From assembly GCF_024105735.1 (NCBI RefSeq), contig NZ_JAAAML010000002.1, forward strand, positions 868,001 through 932,000: 64,000 nt of DNA. The letters run 5' to 3'. Shown piece after piece: positions 27,767 to 36,822 of the stretch. The translations under genes and the position numbers were made by a program. The DNA comes from Parahoeflea alexandrii (GTDB taxonomy: Bacteria; Pseudomonadota; Alphaproteobacteria; Rhizobiales; Rhizobiaceae). Position 1 is the stretch's first letter, and every line of letters starts with the position of its first letter. The notes below the pieces were generated by a model, which had not been told where the DNA came from, made no database searches, and saw only the letters and a program-made list of their open reading frames with translations.

Positions 27767-28546
27767 ATGACGTCACAATCCCCGACCGGGCAGATGGACA
27801 AGGCCATGGCAGAGACCCCCAAGGCAACGCCGGACACCGCCAAGCCTGCCAGCTGGCGGCGCTACCTGCCGCTGGCGATCATCGTGATGGGCCTTGTGGC
27901 CGCCTATGCCGCGGGCGTGCAGGATTACATCTCGCTTGCGGTGCTGGCCGAGCAGCGTGACGCGCTCAAGCAGTTCGTCGCCGATCACCGCATTGCCTCG
28001 GCGCTGGGCTATTTCGTGCTTTATGCACTGGCCGTCGCCTTTGCCTTTCCCGCAGCCTCGATCCTGACGATCTTTGCGGGCTTCGTGTTCGGCTGGTTCA
28101 TTGCCGGCACCCTGACGGTCTTTGCCGCCACCACCGGTGCCGCTGCGATTTTCCTTGCCGCAAGGTCCGCCTTTGGCGATGTCCTGCGAAAGCGCGCAGG
28201 TCCCTTTGCCGCCAGGCTCGCCGACGGCTTTTCCAGGGACGCCTTCAGCTATCTGTTGGTGTTGCGCCTTGCCCCGGTGTTTCCATTCTTTGTCATCAAC
28301 ATTGCCCCGGCGTTTTTCGACATCAAGCTGCGCACCTACGTGGCGGCAACCTTCCTCGGCATCATTCCCGGCACCTTCGCCTACACCTGGTTGGGCCAGG
28401 GCCTCGACAGCGTCATCGTTGCTGCGGCCGGGCGCGAGATCTCGATTTCGGACCTGGTGACGCCGGAGATCACCATCGCCTTTCTGGGGCTTGCAATCGT
28501 CGCGGCAATCCCCACCATAGTCCGCAAGTTTCGCGGGCGCGGCTGA
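27767..28546 (+). CDS. TVP38/TMEM64 (VTT/DedA-like) membrane protein
   Basis: This 259-residue inner-membrane protein has about five to six hydrophobic helices. The VTT domain shows FAFPAASILTIFAGFVFG, a glycine-rich AATTGAAAIFLAAR segment, VLRLAPVFPFFVINIAPAFF and GIIPGTFAYTWLGQG. Relatives act on lipid or solute movement across membranes; the bacterial substrate is unknown. The chosen ATG at 27767 has GGAG upstream; ATG at 27710 is an alternative. It precedes a flavin disulfide-reductase gene by 52 bases, a pairing common in bacteria. Confidence 0.88.
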   Translation: MTSQSPTGQMDKAMAETPKATPDTAKPASWRRYLPLAIIVMGLVAAYAAGVQDYISLAVLAEQRDALKQFVADHRIASALGYFVLYALAVAFAFPAASILTIFAGFVFGWFIAGTLTVFAATTGAAAIFLAARSAFGDVLRKRAGPFAARLADGFSRDAFSYLLVLRLAPVFPFFVINIAPAFFDIKLRTYVAATFLGIIPGTFAYTWLGQGLDSVIVAAAGREISISDLVTPEITIAFLGLAIVAAIPTIVRKFRGRG

Positions 28547-28598
28547 CACCGGACGGTTCCACTCCCCGCCAGCGTTCACATCAAATGGAAGACAGCCT

Positions 28599-30029
28599 AT
28601 GAGCACCGCTTTGACACCTGACATCTGCATCATCGGCGCAGGCTCCGGCGGGCTCTCGGTCGCTGCCGCCGCCGCGGCTTTCGGCGTCGATGTTGTGCTC
28701 GTTGAAAAGGGCAAGATGGGTGGCGATTGCCTCAACTACGGCTGTGTGCCTTCCAAGGCGATGATCGCCGCCGGAAAGCATGCCCACGCCATTGCCGAGG
28801 CGCCTGAATTCGGCGTCACCGCGGGCGAGGCCAAGGTCAATTTCCGAAAGGTCCACGATCACATTCATTCGGTCATCGGTGCCATTGCGCCCAATGATTC
28901 CGTTGAGCGCTTCCGTGCGATGGGCGTCAACGTGATCGAGGCGGAAGCCCGCTTTGTCGACAAGACGACATTGATGGCCGGCCAGACCGAGATCCGCGCC
29001 CGGCGCTATGTCGTCGCTACCGGGTCGTCTGCCTTCGTACCGCCGATTCCGGGCCTTGATACTGTTGAATACCTGACCAATGAAACCCTGTTCGAGCGCA
29101 CCCGTGCGCCCAAACACCTCATCATCATCGGTGGCGGCCCGATCGGCATGGAAATGGCCCAGGCCCATCGCAGGCTCGGCGCCGAGGTCAGCGTTGTCGA
29201 GGGCGCGAGGGCACTGGGCAAGGACGATCCGGAACTGGCGGCGATCGTGCTCGAGAACATACGCGCCGAAGGCGTGACCATCCACGAAGGCTCCAAGGTG
29301 ACGTCGGTCGAAAAGCGCGGCAAGACCGGCGTCCGCGTCAATTACGAAACGGAATCGGGCGAAGGCTTCGTCGACGGCTCCGACGTGCTGGTTGCCGTTG
29401 GCCGCCTCGCCAATGTCGATGGACTGGGTCTGGATGCCGCCGGCGTCGAACATGACCGGCGCGGCATCAAGGTCGGCGCCAATCTCAGATCAAGCAACAA
29501 GCGCATCTATGCCATTGGCGACGTCGCGGGCGGCCTGCAGTTCACGCATGTCGCGGGCTATCATGCCGGCCTGGTGGTGCAGCAAATCCTGTTTCGCCTG
29601 CCTGCGAAGGAAAAGCGCGACATCATCCCCTGGGCAACCTATACCGACCCCGAGCTGGCCCATGTCGGCTTGACCGAGGAAGAGGCTGCGAAGCGCCACG
29701 GCGGCCGGATCTCGATCCTGCGCTGGCCCTATGCAGAGAACGACCGAGCCCAGGCCGAGCGCAGGACAACCGGACTGATCAAGCTGGTGGTCGACCGCAA
29801 GGCCCGCATCCTCGGTGTTTCCATCGCCGGTGCCGGCGCAGGCGAGATGATCAACATGTGGGCGCTCGCGATCACCAATTCGATGACGCTCAAGGATGTG
29901 CGTGGCTACGTCCCGCCCTATCCGACAATGACGGAGATTGGAAAACGCGCCGCGGTTTCCTATTATACACCCTTGACCCGCAAGCCGTTCGTGCGCTGGC
30001 TCGTGCGCTTCTTGAGGCGTTTCGGATGA
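28599..30029 (+). CDS. FAD-dependent pyridine nucleotide-disulfide oxidoreductase
   Basis: This 476-residue flavoprotein is related to lipoamide dehydrogenase and mercuric reductase. FAD binding is by CIIGAGSGGLSVAAAAA (residues 9-25), and the redox cysteine pair lies in GGDCLNYGCVPSK (about 45-57). The NAD(P) loop is IIIGGGPIGMEMA near residue 180, and the dimer domain forms the C terminus. Lipoamide dehydrogenases have histidine in an HPT motif; here the position reads YPTMTE, so the catalytic histidine is replaced by tyrosine, as in mercuric-reductase-like proteins. There is no extra N-terminal metal-binding domain or C-terminal cysteine pair, so mercury reduction is unlikely. The substrate is unknown. 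Confidence 0.87.
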   Translation: MSTALTPDICIIGAGSGGLSVAAAAAAFGVDVVLVEKGKMGGDCLNYGCVPSKAMIAAGKHAHAIAEAPEFGVTAGEAKVNFRKVHDHIHSVIGAIAPNDSVERFRAMGVNVIEAEARFVDKTTLMAGQTEIRARRYVVATGSSAFVPPIPGLDTVEYLTNETLFERTRAPKHLIIIGGGPIGMEMAQAHRRLGAEVSVVEGARALGKDDPELAAIVLENIRAEGVTIHEGSKVTSVEKRGKTGVRVNYETESGEGFVDGSDVLVAVGRLANVDGLGLDAAGVEHDRRGIKVGANLRSSNKRIYAIGDVAGGLQFTHVAGYHAGLVVQQILFRLPAKEKRDIIPWATYTDPELAHVGLTEEEAAKRHGGRISILRWPYAENDRAQAERRTTGLIKLVVDRKARILGVSIAGAGAGEMINMWALAITNSMTLKDVRGYVPPYPTMTEIGKRAAVSYYTPLTRKPFVRWLVRFLRRFG

Positions 30030-30053
30030 GGGACACAAAGCAGGGGCCCGGCC

Positions 30054-31532
30054 ATGGCGGACGACGACCAGACGCAAACTGACCCGGTTCCGGCCGGGCA
30101 AGTGATGAGGGGAATGAGCCTGTCTTCAAGGCTCCTGTGGCTTACCATCCTGTTCGTGATGATCGCCGAAGTGCTGATTTTTGTGCCGTCGGTTGCCAAT
30201 ACGAGGGTCCGCTGGTTGCAGGATCGGCTCAACACCGCCGCTGCGGCCGCCGTGGTGGTTGACGGCGTCAACGAAATGGATCTGCCGCAATCCATCCAGA
30301 ACGATGCGCTGATGGCAACCGGCACCAAGGCCATTGTCCTGCACAAGGACGGTGCTGCCCGCATGATCGCCAGCGGTGACATGCCGCCTGTCGTCACTCA
30401 TCATTATGATCTGTCGGCGGTCACGCCGCTGAGCGCGCTGGCGGATGCCTTCGACACCATCCTGTTTGGCGGCGACCGGGTGATCCGGGTCGAGGGGTTG
30501 GTGGCGGACGACCCGGGCATGACCATCGAGCTGGTGCTCGAGGACGCGCAACTGCGCCACGCCATGCTGATTTACGGGCGCAACGTGTTCTTTCTTTCGG
30601 TGCTGATTTCGCTCATCACCGCAAGCCTGGTTTTCTTCTCGATCAGCCGCATGCTGATCCGCCCGATCCACCGCGTGACCGAGAACATGAAGGCCTTCGC
30701 CAAGGACCCGGAAAATCCGGGCAACATCATCGTCCCGAGCCCGCCGGTCGATGAACTGACCGCCGCCGAGGGCCATCTTGCCGACATGCAGACACGGCTC
30801 CAGCAGACGCTCAAGGAGCAGCGCCATCTCGCCGATCTCGGTCTTGCGGTTTCCAAGATCAACCACGACATGCGCAACATCCTCACCTCCGCGCAGCTGA
30901 TGTCCGACCGTCTGGCGACGGTCGATGATCCGATGGTCAAGCGCTTCGCACCCAAGCTGCTGCGCACCATCGACCGGGCGGTGAGCTATTCCAGCGAGGT
31001 GCTGGCCTATGGCAAGGCCCGCGAGGCCAAGCCGCGCCGACGCTTCCTCAATTTCGCAGCCCTTGCCCGCGAGGTCACCGAGATCGTTGCCGAGGAGACC
31101 GAGGCCGATATCGACTACGTGGTCGATGTCGATGGAACGCTCGAGATCGAGGCCGACAGCGATCAGCTGTTCCGGGTGATCTACAATCTGGTGCGCAACG
31201 CCGTGCAGGCTTTTGCCTCCGACCCATCTGATGATCCGGTGCTTGTCCGGCGTGTGACCCTGTCCGCGCACCGCACCGGGTCGGTGGTGGAGATCCGGGT
31301 CAGCGATACCGGGCCGGGGCTTCCGGCACGGGCGCGGGAGAACCTGTTCCAGCCGTTCCGGGGCTCGGCAAGATCCGGCGGCACCGGCCTGGGACTGGCC
31401 ATCGCCCGGGAACTGGTTTTGGCCCATGGCGGCTCGATCGCCCTTGACGACACCGTTTCGCAGGGAACATCCTTCTGCATCGAACTGCCCGACCAGCCGG
31501 TGCCGCTTGACGGGTACCGGGCCCGCGCCTGA
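30054..31532 (+). CDS. Membrane sensor histidine kinase
   Basis: This 492-residue kinase has two membrane helices (about residues 25-47 and 180-203) around a periplasmic domain, then HAMP (about 204-262). The phosphoacceptor H271 sits in SKINHDMRNIL, an H-box variant common in Rhizobiales. The ATPase motifs follow: N-box IYNLVRNAVQAF, G1 SDTGPGLP and G2 GGTGLGLAIAREL. No response regulator is adjacent, so its partner is encoded elsewhere. The gene follows the flavin reductase by 24 bases and is probably in one operon with it and the TVP38 gene. Confidence 0.92.
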   Translation: MADDDQTQTDPVPAGQVMRGMSLSSRLLWLTILFVMIAEVLIFVPSVANTRVRWLQDRLNTAAAAAVVVDGVNEMDLPQSIQNDALMATGTKAIVLHKDGAARMIASGDMPPVVTHHYDLSAVTPLSALADAFDTILFGGDRVIRVEGLVADDPGMTIELVLEDAQLRHAMLIYGRNVFFLSVLISLITASLVFFSISRMLIRPIHRVTENMKAFAKDPENPGNIIVPSPPVDELTAAEGHLADMQTRLQQTLKEQRHLADLGLAVSKINHDMRNILTSAQLMSDRLATVDDPMVKRFAPKLLRTIDRAVSYSSEVLAYGKAREAKPRRRFLNFAALAREVTEIVAEETEADIDYVVDVDGTLEIEADSDQLFRVIYNLVRNAVQAFASDPSDDPVLVRRVTLSAHRTGSVVEIRVSDTGPGLPARARENLFQPFRGSARSGGTGLGLAIARELVLAHGGSIALDDTVSQGTSFCIELPDQPVPLDGYRARA

Positions 31533-31741
31533 TTCCGGCGGCATGGACGCTACATCCTGCCGTATGGCCGCAACCCGCCCCGGCGGCAGCCTTCGAAGCT
31601 TGGAAAACCATGCGCTTGCCAGCCCGGTTTGGCCAGATGTGCGACAATTGCGGGACAATCGCTTTTTTCGCCAAATCCGCTTGCAATCCCCCGCAGTCCG
31701 TTTTAGGAGAACGCCTCGCAGGCGAAAGACACCTGCAGCGC

Positions 31742-31818
31742 GCGCCCGTAGCTCAGCTGGATAGAGCACCAGACTACGAATCTGGGGGTCAGAGGTTCGA
31801 ATCCTTTCGGGCGCGCCA
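31742..31818 (+). tRNA. tRNA-Arg(ACG)
   Basis: This 77-base tRNA has a seven-pair acceptor stem (GCGCCCG at 31742-31748 with CGGGCGC at 31808-31814), a D arm with AGCTCAGCTGG, an anticodon stem CCAGA/TCTGG around CTACGAA, and a T loop GGTTCGAATCC. The anticodon is ACG (arginine, probably read as ICG). The 3' CCA is encoded at 31816-31818. No integrase and no obvious duplicate of its 3' end is seen further right. Confidence 0.97.
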
Positions 31819-32098
31819 TTTCTTCCTCTCTGGATCAGCAAGGCGCGTGTTCTCAGCTTATGCTGAAAGCGCATTCTTCATGATGAGTTGCAAACGGGTC
31901 GCCACCGAACTGTTGGTGTGAGACGCGGTGGAGAAGCTGGTTCTTGTCAAGCCGTCGTGCCTTCCCTGAGCGAAAACCAGGAAAATCTGACGTGCGGCAC
32001 TCGCAAACTTTACCGCCAGGGCAAAAGGCAGGCTGACGCAAAGCTAGAGGTGAGACGCCCTACCGGTTCATTGCGATAAGCCAGTCTGCGAAATCCGC
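31819..32098. other. Gap after tRNA-Arg, no gene recognised
   Basis: The 280 bases hold a weak hairpin around TCAGCTTATGCTGA (about 31854-31867) that may end the tRNA transcript. Two short open frames (31853-32041 minus, 31888-32079 plus) resemble nothing and oppose each other. No promoter or RNA element could be identified. Confidence 0.5.
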
Positions 32099-32503
32099 GT
32101 GGCTTTGCCTGCGTCATTCGACGATGCGCTGTGGCCGATGCTCGGCTGGCTGGCCGGAAGCAGGTCCCCGGCAGGCATTCCGGTTCTCACCGGGCTCGAG
32201 CATCTGTCCCGGGCGCCCGACGATCTGAGTCAGCCGTGGCGGAAGTTCAATGCCGGCGGTGACAGGATCGATCTCGTCGCCATCTGCAGCCCGCATGCAT
32301 TGCTTGCCGAAACCCGGCGGTTCGCGGATCGCCTCGACGCTCAACACTGTCATAATGGTACAAGGGCAATCGTCACCATTGCCCGCAAGACACTTGCCGA
32401 CATGGCGGCTCAAGGCATTATCGACCGGCTCCCTTGGCTGACTGTGCTACCTGCCTGGTTCAATCAGCGAACGGCGGTTTCCTTCAAGTCGGTCAGTGCC
32501 TGA
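32099..32503 (+). CDS. Hypothetical protein, 134 residues
   Basis: I do not recognise this 134-residue frame starting at GTG 32099. It has no signal peptide or membrane helix and reads like an ordinary soluble protein with a balanced composition (for example FDDALWPMLGWLAGSR, DLVAICSPHALLAETRRF, GTRAIVTIARKTLADMA). It overlaps the end of the ABC ATPase gene by 11 bases in the convergent direction. It could be a small gene, the remnant of a longer one, or a chance frame. No ribosome site is clear. Confidence 0.4.
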   Translation: MALPASFDDALWPMLGWLAGSRSPAGIPVLTGLEHLSRAPDDLSQPWRKFNAGGDRIDLVAICSPHALLAETRRFADRLDAQHCHNGTRAIVTIARKTLADMAAQGIIDRLPWLTVLPAWFNQRTAVSFKSVSA

Positions 32504-33230
32504 GTATCTTGCTGAAGAAATCCTGGGCCCTGTCTGTCTTCGGATTGTCGAAGATCTCCCGCGGCGTTCCGCTCTCGATGATCTCTCCGCGGTCCATGAA
32601 GACGACCTGATTGGCGACTTCCCGGACAAAGGCCATCTCGTGGCTGACAAGGATCATTGTCATTCCCTCTCCAGCAAGCCGCCGGATCGTGTCGAGCACT
32701 TCGGTGACGAGTTCAGGGTCCAGAGCGGACGTCACCTCGTCTAGAAGCAGGATCTTTGGCTCGAGGGCAAGCGCCCGGGCGATCGCCACACGCTGTTGCT
32801 GGCCGCCGGACAACTGGTCGGGATAAGCGCCATGTTTGTCTCCCAATCCGACGAGGTCGAGAAGTTTCTTTGCCTGGGCCTCGACTTCAGCGACCGGACG
32901 CCGCTTGATCTTGATCGGTGCAAACGTGACATTTCCCATTACCGTCATGTTCTGAAACAGGTTGTACTGCTGAAACACGATGGCCATGGTGTCGCGGGCA
33001 GCCCGGACCGAGCGTGCGCTGCGATAGTCGATGGTCTGACCTGCGATTTCAATGTTGCCGCCGGTGATCGGTGTCAAACCGACCAGCGCGCGCAGGACGG
33101 TTGATTTTCCCGACCCCGAAGGGCCCACGAGCGCGGAAATCTCGCCCTTCTTGACGGACATGCTGATGCCGCGCAGGACTTCAAGGGCGCCGTAGCTTGC
33201 GCGAATGTCGTTGACCCCGAGGTGTAGCAA
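32493..33230 (-). CDS. Amino-acid ABC transporter ATP-binding protein
   Basis: This 245-residue ATPase drives a polar-amino-acid-type importer. It shows Walker A GPSGSGKST, signature [15 protein letters not shown] and Walker B ILLLDEVTSALDP. I chose TTG at 33230 as start because GGAG lies seven bases before it and the residues LHLGVNDIRASYGALEV begin the usual first strand; no ATG gives a complete N terminus. The gene then overlaps the end of the upstream permease by 50 bases. It is the last gene of the four-gene operon read from 35444. Confidence 0.93.
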   Translation of the reverse strand: MLHLGVNDIRASYGALEVLRGISMSVKKGEISALVGPSGSGKSTVLRALVGLTPITGGNIEIAGQTIDYRSARSVRAARDTMAIVFQQYNLFQNMTVMGNVTFAPIKIKRRPVAEVEAQAKKLLDLVGLGDKHGAYPDQLSGGQQQRVAIARALALEPKILLLDEVTSALDPELVTEVLDTIRRLAGEGMTMILVSHEMAFVREVANQVVFMDRGEIIESGTPREIFDNPKTDRAQDFFSKILRH

Positions 33231-33894
33231 GCCGTTTCTCCAGATGTTGGCCCAAGAGGGTGAGTGGGAAGGATAGAATAAAATAGCAAAGCGCGATCGT
33301 GCCGAAAACGAGAACACCCGAATAACCCTGGTTGTTCAACTCCTTGCCGCGGAACGTCAGTTCGAACACGCCGATCTGGCTGACAAGTGCGGTGTCCTTG
33401 ATGAAAGACACTGCAAAGGCGATCGACGGCGGAACAATGACCGGCCACGCCTGCGGCAGAACGATCATGAAGGTGGTCTGGAAACGCGAAAGGTTCATGG
33501 CACGCGCAGCCTCGACCTGGGTCTGAGGCACGGATTCAAGTCCGCCGCGGATGATGTCTGCCGTGTAGGCTATCGCGTAGAGGCAGATGGCGATGACGGC
33601 AATCGAAAACAGCGATGCGTTTGGCGTCAGGGCCTGGATGAAGAAAAGCACCAGATAGACGATCACGAGGAACGGTATGCGCCGGAAGAACTCGACATAG
33701 GTCACGCAGACAAGTCTGAGCGGCAGCGCCCACAGACCGGGCGTCTGGCGAAGGTAGACCAGAACGAGCGCAAGCCCAAAACCGATCAGGCAGCCGACGA
33801 CGGTGATGGCCAGCGTCATGTATGCCGCTTCCGCCAGCATCATCACGTTGCTGGCGGTAAAGAAGCGCGGGATCTGTTCGATCAGGCGGTCCAT
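33181..33894 (-). CDS. Amino-acid ABC transporter permease
   Basis: This 237-residue inner-membrane permease of the HisM/GlnP type has about five helices. The coupling loop is EAARAMNLSRFQTTFMIVLPQA, about residues 130-151, with the EAA pattern. It overlaps the other permease by one base (TGATG form) and the ATPase start by 50 bases. The pair of permeases would form a heterodimeric channel. The exact amino-acid-like substrate cannot be judged. Confidence 0.92.
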   Translation of the reverse strand: MDRLIEQIPRFFTASNVMMLAEAAYMTLAITVVGCLIGFGLALVLVYLRQTPGLWALPLRLVCVTYVEFFRRIPFLVIVYLVLFFIQALTPNASLFSIAVIAICLYAIAYTADIIRGGLESVPQTQVEAARAMNLSRFQTTFMIVLPQAWPVIVPPSIAFAVSFIKDTALVSQIGVFELTFRGKELNNQGYSGVLVFGTIALCYFILSFPLTLLGQHLEKRLATPRGQRHSRKLRRP

Positions 33895-34571
33895 CAGAAG
33901 ATCCTCGCCTTGACCCGGAAGGCCCAGCGGCCGAGCAGGGCCAGTCCCACGCTGGCGATGAAGGTCAGCACCACATACATCAGCGCGACAACCGTGAAGT
34001 ATTCGAGCCAGCGGTAATTCACCGAAGACAGGTTGATCGCCTGTCCGGTCAGTTCATCGACGCCGATCAGCGACCCGATGGAAGTTCCCATCACAAGGAT
34101 CACGATGAAGAAATTGGCCATTGCGGGATAGATGGACTTGGCGATGTGCGGCACCACGATGTACCGCACCTGCTGCACGATCGACAGTCCGAGGACCTGG
34201 CCCGCTTCCAGTTCGGTCCGCCGCACCGACAGGAAGCCGGCTCGCATGATCAGGGTCAGGTAGGCACCTGCGTTCAATATCAGTCCGATCAGCAGGCAGG
34301 CTTCGCTCGACCAGCGTATCCCGAACTCTGGCAGGCCGTAGTAAAGGAAGTAGATCTGGATGAGGGCCGGCGTGTTGGTCACGGCCACGACATAGACATG
34401 GACCGGAAGGCGAAGGATGAACGGGCCGTAGGCGATCAGGGCGGCGCAAAACAGCCCGATCAGCGCGCCCCCCGCAAAGGAAACGGCCCCGAGCTGGAAC
34501 GTGAGGATCGCCCCGTCGAAAAGTTCGCCAAGGTTTTTCCAGACGACGCCATATTGAAACGTGTAGTTCAT
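33894..34571 (-). CDS. Amino-acid ABC transporter permease
   Basis: This 225-residue partner permease has about five helices, including LGAVSFAGGALIGLFCAALIAYG. The coupling motif is LEAGQVLGLSIVQQVRYIVVPH near residues 120-141. It lies 63 bases after the binding-protein gene and is coupled to the second permease. Its family moves polar amino acids and opines. Context with FAD amine/imino-acid oxidases fits an amino-acid-like or opine-like substrate, but that is inference. Confidence 0.92.
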   Translation of the reverse strand: MNYTFQYGVVWKNLGELFDGAILTFQLGAVSFAGGALIGLFCAALIAYGPFILRLPVHVYVVAVTNTPALIQIYFLYYGLPEFGIRWSSEACLLIGLILNAGAYLTLIMRAGFLSVRRTELEAGQVLGLSIVQQVRYIVVPHIAKSIYPAMANFFIVILVMGTSIGSLIGVDELTGQAINLSSVNYRWLEYFTVVALMYVVLTFIASVGLALLGRWAFRVKARIF

Positions 34572-34634
34572 GTGCCGATTTCGCCCCGAGGCACCCGCGG
34601 CCTGCAGGCCACGGGTGCGAACGCCGGTTTCCTA

Positions 34635-35444
34635 TCAGAAGTAGGGGTTTGGCATGACTGCGCGCAGCATTGGGGCTCCGTAGAACTTCTCCCAGGTCGC
34701 GTTCACAGTGCCCTCCGAATGCAGGTTGTAGAGGGCGATGTTGAGGACCTCGGTGAGGTTGTCATTGCCCTGGCTGACGCCGATGGCGCAGTAGGCGACA
34801 AAGATCGGATCATCTACAACGCGCCATTTCACGTCAGGGTAGTTCTTGGTGAAGGCCATGTAGAAGTCGATGTTCTCGACGATTGCATCGGCGCGGCCCT
34901 GTGCGACCATTCGCACCGTGTCGGCGAGCGTGTCGACAAGCTCAACGTTTGCGGTCGGCATGTTTTCCGCGGTCCAGTCGACCGTCCAGTTACCGCGCAT
35001 GTTTGCCAGTGTCATTCCGTCCCGGTCGAAGTCCTTCCAGTTGTTGCCCTCGACGTTTTCGGTGGTCAGCACAGCAAGAACTTCGGTGTGCAGCGGAACG
35101 GTGTAGTCGATCAGTTTGGCGCGCTCGGTATTTCGGGTCAGGGCGCCAAGCGACATGTCGATGCGGTCCGAGACGAGGAACGGTACCCGCTGCGGAGTTT
35201 CTGTCGGCACCCATTCGACTTCCACGCCGATGGCTGCGGCCAGGGCCTTGCCGATCTCGATGTCGAAACCTTCCCATTCGCCCGCGCTGTTGCGCACGCT
35301 CATGTTGGGGAAGTTCGGGTTGATGCCGATGCGGATCTTGCCGTCAGCCAGAATGTCATCAAGGCTTCGGGCCTGGACCGTCGTCACCGTTGCAGCGGCA
35401 ATTGCCAGACCGGCAATGCTAGTGAGCAGAGTTCTTCTGAGCAT
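34635..35444 (-). CDS. Amino-acid ABC transporter substrate-binding protein
   Basis: This 269-residue periplasmic binding protein of the SBP_bac_3 type has a signal peptide (about residues 1-25, LRRTLLTSIAGLAIA, ending VQA). Core motifs include IRIGINPNFPNMS, GEWEGFDIEIGKALAAAIGV and RIDMSLGALTRNTERAK, the last binding the amino-acid group in this family. ATG at 35444 has GGGAG upstream; an earlier start at 35483 would hide the signal peptide. It is the first gene of the operon SBP-permease-permease-ATPase, and a double operator-like site lies 80-110 bases upstream. Confidence 0.93.
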   Translation of the reverse strand: MLRRTLLTSIAGLAIAAATVTTVQARSLDDILADGKIRIGINPNFPNMSVRNSAGEWEGFDIEIGKALAAAIGVEVEWVPTETPQRVPFLVSDRIDMSLGALTRNTERAKLIDYTVPLHTEVLAVLTTENVEGNNWKDFDRDGMTLANMRGNWTVDWTAENMPTANVELVDTLADTVRMVAQGRADAIVENIDFYMAFTKNYPDVKWRVVDDPIFVAYCAIGVSQGNDNLTEVLNIALYNLHSEGTVNATWEKFYGAPMLRAVMPNPYF

Positions 35445-35523
35445 GTGACATCTTCTCCCATATGAATGCCCGTTTCGGGCCAAGTGGTGTCTTCCTGGCT
35501 ACGTGCTCCGTAGCAGGCGATTT

Positions 35524-35554
35524 CGCACTTGTGCGCTAAACGAACATTTGTGCG
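35524..35554. promoter_or_regulatory. Double operator-like site (site A)
   Basis: CGCACTTGTGCG (35524-35535) and CGAACATTTGTGCG (35541-35554) are two inverted repeats with centres 18 bases apart. The second matches the CGnACAwwTGTnCG type found at 38880, 46025, 47727 and 52492. The site lies 80-110 bases upstream of the amino-acid ABC operon. The IclR regulator at 51.5-52.4 kb is the best candidate to bind it. The 297 bases between the binding-protein gene and the deacetylase gene show nothing else. Confidence 0.6.
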
Positions 35555-35741
35555 ATAATCTAGCCTCTTGTAGAATCCGGCTCATGTCAATCCTGTTTCT
35601 CGGTAATTGTGGAGAGCGTGCCAGATCTACTTTCGTGCCCCGATCCGTGACTGCGTGCACGGTTGCGCGCCTCGGCGGGCAGGGCCTTGTCTTCTCGGGT
35701 TGCAGTTGCGCAACGCGCAAGACGGCCTGACCGTCCCGGTT

Positions 35742-36638
35742 TTACTTTACGGGGCAACTGTCCTTGACGTGCTGCGCCACGGCGTCGTGGGATGCGATCC
35801 AGACTGGCCCGCGGGCCCTGGCATGGCGCAGGATTTCCTCCAGGATCCAGATACGTGACCTGTATCCGATCACGAACGGGTGCATCACCAGCTGGCAGAG
35901 GCCGCCTTCGTCGAATGCGGCATCGAACTCCCGAATGAAGATGTCTCGAACCTGTTCAGGTGAAGCGTAGGGTCGTGCAGGTGGAGTCCTGTTGAAGGAC
36001 AGATAGACCGCGTCATCGCGCACCCAATCGACGGGGATCTCGACCACTCCCGAGGCTGTCCCGTCCAGAACCAGCTCGTAGCAGTCCTCGTCCGCCATCA
36101 TTGAGCTGTCGTAGGCGAACCCCAGTTCGGCAACCAGTCGAATGGTGTTCTCGCTCAGGTCCCAATGGGCTGCTCGATGCCCGGTTGGTCGCTGCCCGGT
36201 GATTTGCTCAAGCGTGTCGCGGCTGCGCACCAGCATGGCTTTCTCCGTAGCCGCGTCGAGGGTCGAGGTGTTCTCGTGAATCCAGCCGTGGACACCGACC
36301 TCGTGCCCTTCGGCGGCAATGCGGCGCGGCTCATCAGGGTCGATCAAGGCAGCGACGGCAGGAATGAAGAAGCTGGCCGAAGCAGAGTAGTGTGTCAGCA
36401 GGTTGAGAATGCGCGGCACGCCGACCCGGCGTCCGAACTCGGCCCACCCAAGTCGGCCGACGGCCTGCCCTCCCGCGCCAAGCTCGGCGGTTTCATGGTC
36501 GCAGTCAAAGGACAGGGCGAGCGCACACCGGGCGTTGTCCGGCCAGTGATCGGGCGCCAGTCGGCGCCCCGCGCGCACACGCGAAACGGCTGTTCGCCAG
36601 ACGCTTTCGGGCCAATCGACAGGTGGCGGCTTGTTCAT
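35742..36638 (-). CDS. Polysaccharide deacetylase family protein
   Basis: This 298-residue CE4/NodB-like protein has the metal-binding aspartate motif ALSFDCDHET near residue 40 and the HxxxH-type GHEVGVHGWIHE near residue 115. SENTIRLVAELGFAYDSSM (about 165) is typical of the family. Members remove acetyl groups from sugar polymers or, in the PuuE-like branch, open hydantoin-type rings; this one has no signal peptide, which fits the second idea better. ATG at 36638 (MNKPPPVDWPES) is preferred to an upstream start at 36737. It follows the GST gene on the same strand. Confidence 0.8.
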   Translation of the reverse strand: MNKPPPVDWPESVWRTAVSRVRAGRRLAPDHWPDNARCALALSFDCDHETAELGAGGQAVGRLGWAEFGRRVGVPRILNLLTHYSASASFFIPAVAALIDPDEPRRIAAEGHEVGVHGWIHENTSTLDAATEKAMLVRSRDTLEQITGQRPTGHRAAHWDLSENTIRLVAELGFAYDSSMMADEDCYELVLDGTASGVVEIPVDWVRDDAVYLSFNRTPPARPYASPEQVRDIFIREFDAAFDEGGLCQLVMHPFVIGYRSRIWILEEILRHARARGPVWIASHDAVAQHVKDSCPVK

Positions 36639-36822
36639 CCGGAACACTCGCCTGGGGTATGTGTTTGTGACTGGCGCGGGACAAGAGGCAAGAGCGCACC
36701 CGACATGCCCAGGCATGCCAGCGGCGGCAGAACCCATTCAGCTTCGGCAAGATCGGCGCCGCGGGTGAGTGCGGCATGAACGGGTACGGACTTCGGCACT
36801 CGCCCCATCGGAAGGAGCGGTG

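Noticed and set aside
28599-30029. Mercuric reductase
   Set aside because: There is no N-terminal metal-binding domain and no C-terminal cysteine pair, and no mer genes are nearby.
31742-31818. att duplication of the tRNA-Arg 3' end at the right side of the region
   Set aside because: I looked through 62.1-62.6 kb for the T-arm and acceptor sequence and found no copy.
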